A stretch of DNA of 64,000 nt, taken from an uncultured euryarchaeote. Lineage in GTDB: Archaea; Thermoplasmatota; Poseidoniia; Poseidoniales; Poseidoniaceae. The notes beneath the pieces are model-generated. The model saw only the letters and a program-made list of their open reading frames with translations. It did not search any database and had not been told where the DNA came from. The stretch is from the NCBI GenBank assembly GCA_937892945.1, contig CALBIL010000098.1, positions 33,996 through 97,995 of the forward strand, written 5' to 3'. Positions 60,897-64,000 of the stretch are shown here, piece by piece (within the stretch, counting starts at the first letter, position 1; each line of letters opens with the position of its first letter). A program made the position numbers and the translations under genes.

Positions 60897-61768
60897 TTTA
60901 CAAGCAAATGTCGAACAACGAATTTTGTATGAGATTCATGCCCTTCTGATATGAGTTCCATCTCTTCTTCATTTAAATTCAAACCACTCATTTGTATTAA
61001 CTGTTTGAATGCGGCATGAGAGAGAGAAGAATAGTGATGGTCAATCATGTAAGTTAAACACCAAGTTTCATTGTCAGTTTTTTTGTATGAAAGCCCACTG
61101 CCCCACGGTTCCCACATTATACCTACTGGTATCTCGGCGAAATGGTTTTTTGCCCACGCAATCATCTCTGCTGTCCCTGCGTAATCATTCGATACCTTCT
61201 CTTGAATATCCCTCAATCGACTTCTTTCATTTTCTTCAAGTTCAAACAGAAATTCCTCTTGTCTTTTATTGATGCAGCGTGGAGATCGTTCGGCTCGAAC
61301 TTTTTCGATTGCCTGTGCCATTGTATACCCCCGCAAATAGAGATAGATGGCGACGAATGTTCCGGCTCTGCTCAGTCCTCCCATGCAATGAACAACCACG
61401 CGCTCACCTTCAGGAATGCTTGTTTGCAGTTCTGTGAACACTTTTATCGATCGCAACAGCCACTTGCCAGTTGGCACCGTCGTGTCCGGAAGCGGGAGGT
61501 GCGTCCATTCGATGCCGCTTGCTTGAACACTCGTAGGCAATTGTGTGACTTGAAGAAGTTCCATGTCTTCATCGGTGACGAGGCTTACGATTCTTGTTGT
61601 ACCGCTTTCTTTCAATGATTCAATATCCAAATCAAGTTGTCTGTCCCACCCTCCGGTCCAAGAAACCGGTTGCTTTTTGCCTGGGCATAACGTCATGCCT
61701 ATGCGGCCTTCGTCGCCTTCAACAGGTAACCAATCAATACGAAGTGGATGTGTGACGCTCGTTCGCAT
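60893..61768 (-). CDS. Dual-specificity protein phosphatase (CDKN3/KAP-like) with C-terminal extension
   Basis: 291 residues. The N-terminal ~170 form a cysteine phosphatase: RIGMTLCPGKKQPVSWTGGW, then TRIVSLVTDEDMELLQVTQL, and the P-loop VVHCMGGLSRAGTFVAIYLY (HCxxGxxR, catalytic Cys and Arg present). This order resembles the KAP/CDKN3 group. The remaining ~120 residues are unrecognised and mostly helical. It removes phosphate from Ser/Thr/Tyr or another phospho-substrate; the target is unknown. The ATG lies directly behind the upstream gene's TAA (TAAATG), so it forms an operon with it. Confidence 0.85.
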   Translation of the reverse strand: MRTSVTHPLRIDWLPVEGDEGRIGMTLCPGKKQPVSWTGGWDRQLDLDIESLKESGTTRIVSLVTDEDMELLQVTQLPTSVQASGIEWTHLPLPDTTVPTGKWLLRSIKVFTELQTSIPEGERVVVHCMGGLSRAGTFVAIYLYLRGYTMAQAIEKVRAERSPRCINKRQEEFLFELEENERSRLRDIQEKVSNDYAGTAEMIAWAKNHFAEIPVGIMWEPWGSGLSYKKTDNETWCLTYMIDHHYSSLSHAAFKQLIQMSGLNLNEEEMELISEGHESHTKFVVRHLLVN

Positions 61769-62089
61769 TTAGAGGCCCCCTTCTCGCAGCCCATACTTCC
61801 ACATCGTTGTCCAAACATCAAGACAGACATCGTGGTATGGTTCATCGGTGATGCTGTTCTTGAAGTTGTCATACTCCATGACCATCATGTAACTTGCCAA
61901 GGCGCGTTGGACAACGGTTCGATGAACGACTGCACGGAATGGATAGTCAGCAGATTGAAGCACTGATTGTTCAACATCAGGTAGCAGAGCTTGGATGTGC
62001 TCTGGGTGGCGTGCACGAACCAGCAGGTGCATGGGCAGGTCGCGGTGAGCCACGATAGACAGGAAGCCGTCAGAAATGTACAACCACAT
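61769..62089 (-). CDS. Conserved small protein of unknown function (bacterial/phage-like)
   Basis: 106 residues. MWLYISDGFLSIVAHRDLPM, the ADYPFRAVVHR segment and EYDNFKNSI followed by a VWTTMWKYG end match in order a small family I know mainly from bacteria and phages (MW.ft..GF.Svv...d, DYPyRa, ID..NFKd, VW..m). I know of no established function. ATG 62089 is chosen over GTG 62092. It is followed immediately by the phosphatase gene. Confidence 0.6.
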   Translation of the reverse strand: MWLYISDGFLSIVAHRDLPMHLLVRARHPEHIQALLPDVEQSVLQSADYPFRAVVHRTVVQRALASYMMVMEYDNFKNSITDEPYHDVCLDVWTTMWKYGLREGGL

Positions 62090-62238
62090 CACAACCCCCT
62101 CCCATGAGCATCTTCGGCATTATCAAGCGCCCGTTGGCACGCAGGAGGGTTGTTGCAGTTGTGATGAGGCATTGAGCCTCTATGGAATTCACAGGCTCTA
62201 CTCCACCAAAAGTACGCCTCTCCAGTGTATGACGGCAT

Positions 62239-62748
62239 TCAAGCCACCTCCATTCCGAGAACATCGAGTTTCGACTGTTGACTTGTAACAATTGGCGCAA
62301 CCGCGTCCTGGGGCTTTTCTTTTCCTTGGCTGCTCGTTGGAACCTCTCCAGCATCGTTTGACTCCTCTCTCGGAGGGAGGGTAATTAGAACGGTCGTCTC
62401 GTCAAAAATGAGCGTATATCCGAGAAGTTCGTACGCCTTGTGAACCATCGCCAACATCTCGAGCGCCTTCTTGGCATCGACGACTACCAGCACATGGGAG
62501 GTTGTAGGGTTGAGTGGGTGAAGTACGATTCCGTGGTCTCCGTAAAGCTCTATCAGCGGAAACCCATTCATGGATTCGTCATGGATGGTTTGCTTCACGA
62601 ACGCTTCACCTGATGGGCTTGATGCGACTCTTAGGTCTGCCATCGAGAGAACGGGCAACTCCAGTGTCTTCCCTCCATAGACGGTGTATGTTCGGTTATC
62701 TGTGACCTTCTCGGCCGGGCTCGCGTATGCTTCATCTCCTCTGTGCAT
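62239..62748 (-). CDS. Hypothetical protein, 169 aa
   Basis: Not recognised. The N-terminal ~130 residues are alpha/beta-like (for example TVYGGKTLELPVLSMADLRV and TSHVLVVVDAKKALEMLAMV). The C-terminus is Gln/Ser-rich and probably disordered. Base composition in this stretch looks somewhat more G/C-rich than the housekeeping genes. It is followed on the same strand by a 149-base stretch (62090-62238), in which I see no convincing gene, and then the 106-aa gene. Confidence 0.55.
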   Translation of the reverse strand: MHRGDEAYASPAEKVTDNRTYTVYGGKTLELPVLSMADLRVASSPSGEAFVKQTIHDESMNGFPLIELYGDHGIVLHPLNPTTSHVLVVVDAKKALEMLAMVHKAYELLGYTLIFDETTVLITLPPREESNDAGEVPTSSQGKEKPQDAVAPIVTSQQSKLDVLGMEVA

Positions 62749-62823
62749 GATAATCTAAAGAATGCCTAAAAAACGCATCACTGCACCCCCCCTACACCAA
62801 TTAAAATGTGCCTTGCGTAACGA

Positions 62824-62830
62824 CTATACG
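62824..62830 (+). promoter_or_regulatory. Candidate TATA box of the 361-aa gene
   Basis: CTATACG is centred about 27 bases before the ATG at 62854, so the transcript could be leaderless. A second AT-rich run (CATAAATAAG) lies between. Evidence is position and composition only. Confidence 0.3.
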
Positions 62831-62853
62831 GTCCCATAAATAAGGGCCAGTTG

Positions 62854-63939
62854 ATGAGTGAAGAAGAGGAAACAGAACGCCTCCTCACGCCTTCACTTGA
62901 CGATGTCCGGAACCATCAGATTGGAAAATTTTTAGATTACACACTCAGCATATCAAAATCAAAGAAGGAAAAAGCCCTTTTTATAATTAAGACCACCACT
63001 CATCCGAGATGGTTTGAGCAGAAACATACCACGGTGCCAGGAGACATCTATCTCTCTAAAAGAGCAGTTGACTTACTCAAGCGCGACGGCAAGGTCTCAA
63101 AGCGTTGGTCGAGAAAAAGAAAATGGAGGGTTAAAAAAAACAGTTCCGGGGAAAAAGGAGAATGGTATTATCGGTACCGTACGCCGAAAAAAACAAGCTG
63201 GATCGCTGGGAGCCAACGCACGGAAGGGCAAAAGGGCAAACCAGGTAGAAAAGCCGGCGGCATGGCCTACAAAGTTCGGCGTGAAGGTTGGAGAATATTG
63301 GCAAATAAGGGGGACATCGCCAAGTTGCTGGAGCAATCATTTCTCAATCCTCATGAAAGAAAACCAACACAAAAGTTTCCGTTGAGAATTCCTGACCTCT
63401 CTGAAGCCGTCGAGGAGATTATCATTCAGGAGATATGGCCTAAGTTGGCCTATCATAGAGAACATGTTGTGAATGAATGGTTGGGTGTGAACGGATTAAG
63501 GAGTTTTTTGCAGAATAATCAAGCGGACAATGAAATCCTTGAGCAATTTTCCAAGGGAGTTCTTGAAGAATTCGAAAGAAACAGAATCATCCATCTCATC
63601 TGTAAACGAAACTGGAGGGCAATACTCGCACGATGGATTGAATTGAAGGTATTCTCGGAAAACCTATCGAAGGAAGACCACTTCTTGATTGCACTTTCCA
63701 AATCTCACGACATCCAAATCGAACCTCAGAGTGAAACTACGAAAGTTTTGAACAAATCTATTGATTTCAAATGTGAGCCTTTTTGTAACAAACCGGAAAT
63801 TACATATGACGATATGAGGGCTGAAATCTGGTGTACAAATTGTGGTTTTGTTGGTGGTAAAATTTTCATTTCTATCAACTCAATCACTCAAGAGGAGATA
63901 TATTCCTACGAATATTATGATGAACTCGAAGAGGATTAG
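62854..63939 (+). CDS. Unknown basic protein with C-terminal zinc ribbon
   Basis: 361 residues, Lys/Arg-rich in the first half (RWSRKRKWRVKKNSSGEKG; the later GRKAGGMAYKVRREGW). A helical middle follows, and a C-terminal zinc-ribbon-like pair (CEPFC about 308, CTNCGFVGGKIF about 327). The basic region and ribbon suggest DNA or RNA binding. No catalytic motif was recognised. The gene is more A/T-rich than the others and lies in the right-end island. The ORF track start TTG 62851 is one codon upstream of the ATG. The 3' end overlaps a possible minus-strand gene by four bases. Confidence 0.6.
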   Translation: MSEEEETERLLTPSLDDVRNHQIGKFLDYTLSISKSKKEKALFIIKTTTHPRWFEQKHTTVPGDIYLSKRAVDLLKRDGKVSKRWSRKRKWRVKKNSSGEKGEWYYRYRTPKKTSWIAGSQRTEGQKGKPGRKAGGMAYKVRREGWRILANKGDIAKLLEQSFLNPHERKPTQKFPLRIPDLSEAVEEIIIQEIWPKLAYHREHVVNEWLGVNGLRSFLQNNQADNEILEQFSKGVLEEFERNRIIHLICKRNWRAILARWIELKVFSENLSKEDHFLIALSKSHDIQIEPQSETTKVLNKSIDFKCEPFCNKPEITYDDMRAEIWCTNCGFVGGKIFISINSITQEEIYSYEYYDELEED

Positions 63940-63998
63940 AGATTTAATTCGGTAGCAAGCGCATCAGCGAGATAGTGATACTCATCGACGTGGTTGTA
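63936..63998 (-). CDS. C-terminal fragment of a minus-strand gene running off the window
   Basis: From the right edge the minus strand reads open for 20 codons (YNHVDEYHYLADALATELNL) before a TAA overlapping the stop of the convergent gene. Too short to be in the ORF track. The length and the overlapping-stop arrangement, which recurs in this window, make a true gene end plausible. No family can be assigned. Confidence 0.35.
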   Translation of the reverse strand, partial: YNHVDEYHYLADALATELNL

Positions 63999-64000
63999 CA

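Noticed and set aside
62070-62354. 94-aa minus-strand ORF overlapping two other reading frames
   Set aside because: It lies across the end of the 169-aa gene and the start of the 106-aa gene in a different frame, with no recognisable motif or ribosome-binding sequence, so it is treated as a shadow.
1-64000. CRISPR arrays, insertion sequences and rRNA genes
   Set aside because: No regularly spaced repeat series, transposase motif or rRNA-like block was seen on reading both strands.

Overview
The window looks like chromosomal DNA of a marine Group II euryarchaeon (Candidatus Poseidoniales / Thermoplasmatota-related). The information-processing genes are archaeal: RadA, RpoF (Rpb4), ribosomal protein L21e, Pus10, DUF655, KsgA, an archaeal-type YchF-like GTPase, Fap7/AK6 adenylate kinase and an archaeal initiator tRNA-Met. 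They sit among genes of bacterial flavour (RlmH, ExoVII XseA/XseB, hybrid malic enzyme, CorA) and very large surface proteins with FN3-like and propeller-like repeats. The lineage call is inference from gene content, not from a tree. Coding density is very high: no gene-free gap exceeds 300 bases, neighbours often overlap by 1-4 bases, and TTG and GTG starts are frequent.

Layout. 1-5 kb: an EF-hand protein, the YchF-like GTPase, and a minus-strand run of a zinc-ribbon membrane protein, fused PabB-PabA and PabC (p-aminobenzoate branch of folate synthesis). 5-13.3 kb: a 2759-residue membrane-anchored surface protein just upstream of pabC and probably co-transcribed with it. 13.5-30.6 kb: central metabolism (hybrid malic enzyme, isocitrate dehydrogenase), a three-gene operon with a prostaglandin-E-synthase-2-like GST and a membrane-tethered formylglycine-enzyme-like domain, RlmH, cobalamin adenosyltransferase, Nudix and DHH hydrolases, a giant RG-rich PIN protein, OsmC and FtsZ. 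30.6-43 kb: RadA upstream of FtsZ, a lipoprotein, initiator tRNA-Met, AK6, a CDP-alcohol phosphatidyltransferase, a second FN3 surface protein, a Ca2+/H+ exchanger, MTA/SAH deaminase, tRNA-Thr(CGT) and phosphoglycerate kinase. 43-47.3 kb, plus strand: an orphan DNA methyltransferase, an M24 peptidase, a small zinc protein, a protein that reads as two consecutive histone folds, and a duplicated membrane protein. 47.3-57.3 kb, minus strand: DUF59, ExoVII, CorA, [2Fe-2S] ferredoxin, an unknown HhH/zinc-ribbon protein, then the conserved archaeal block KsgA-DUF655-RpoF-L21e-Pus10. 57.3-60.5 kb: an RND/MMPL exporter and a GNAT. 60.5-64 kb: DsrE and a KAP-like phosphatase, followed by proteins of unfamiliar type and mixed composition that look like an accessory island running off the right edge.

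The strongest candidates for something not well described are the tandem histone-fold protein (45659-46453), Pus10 carrying an inserted SAP domain (54472-56223), the RG-rich PIN protein (22913-26317), the membrane-tethered FGE-like protein (15857-16705) and the right-end island. No CRISPR array, insertion sequence, rRNA or complete mobile element was seen.
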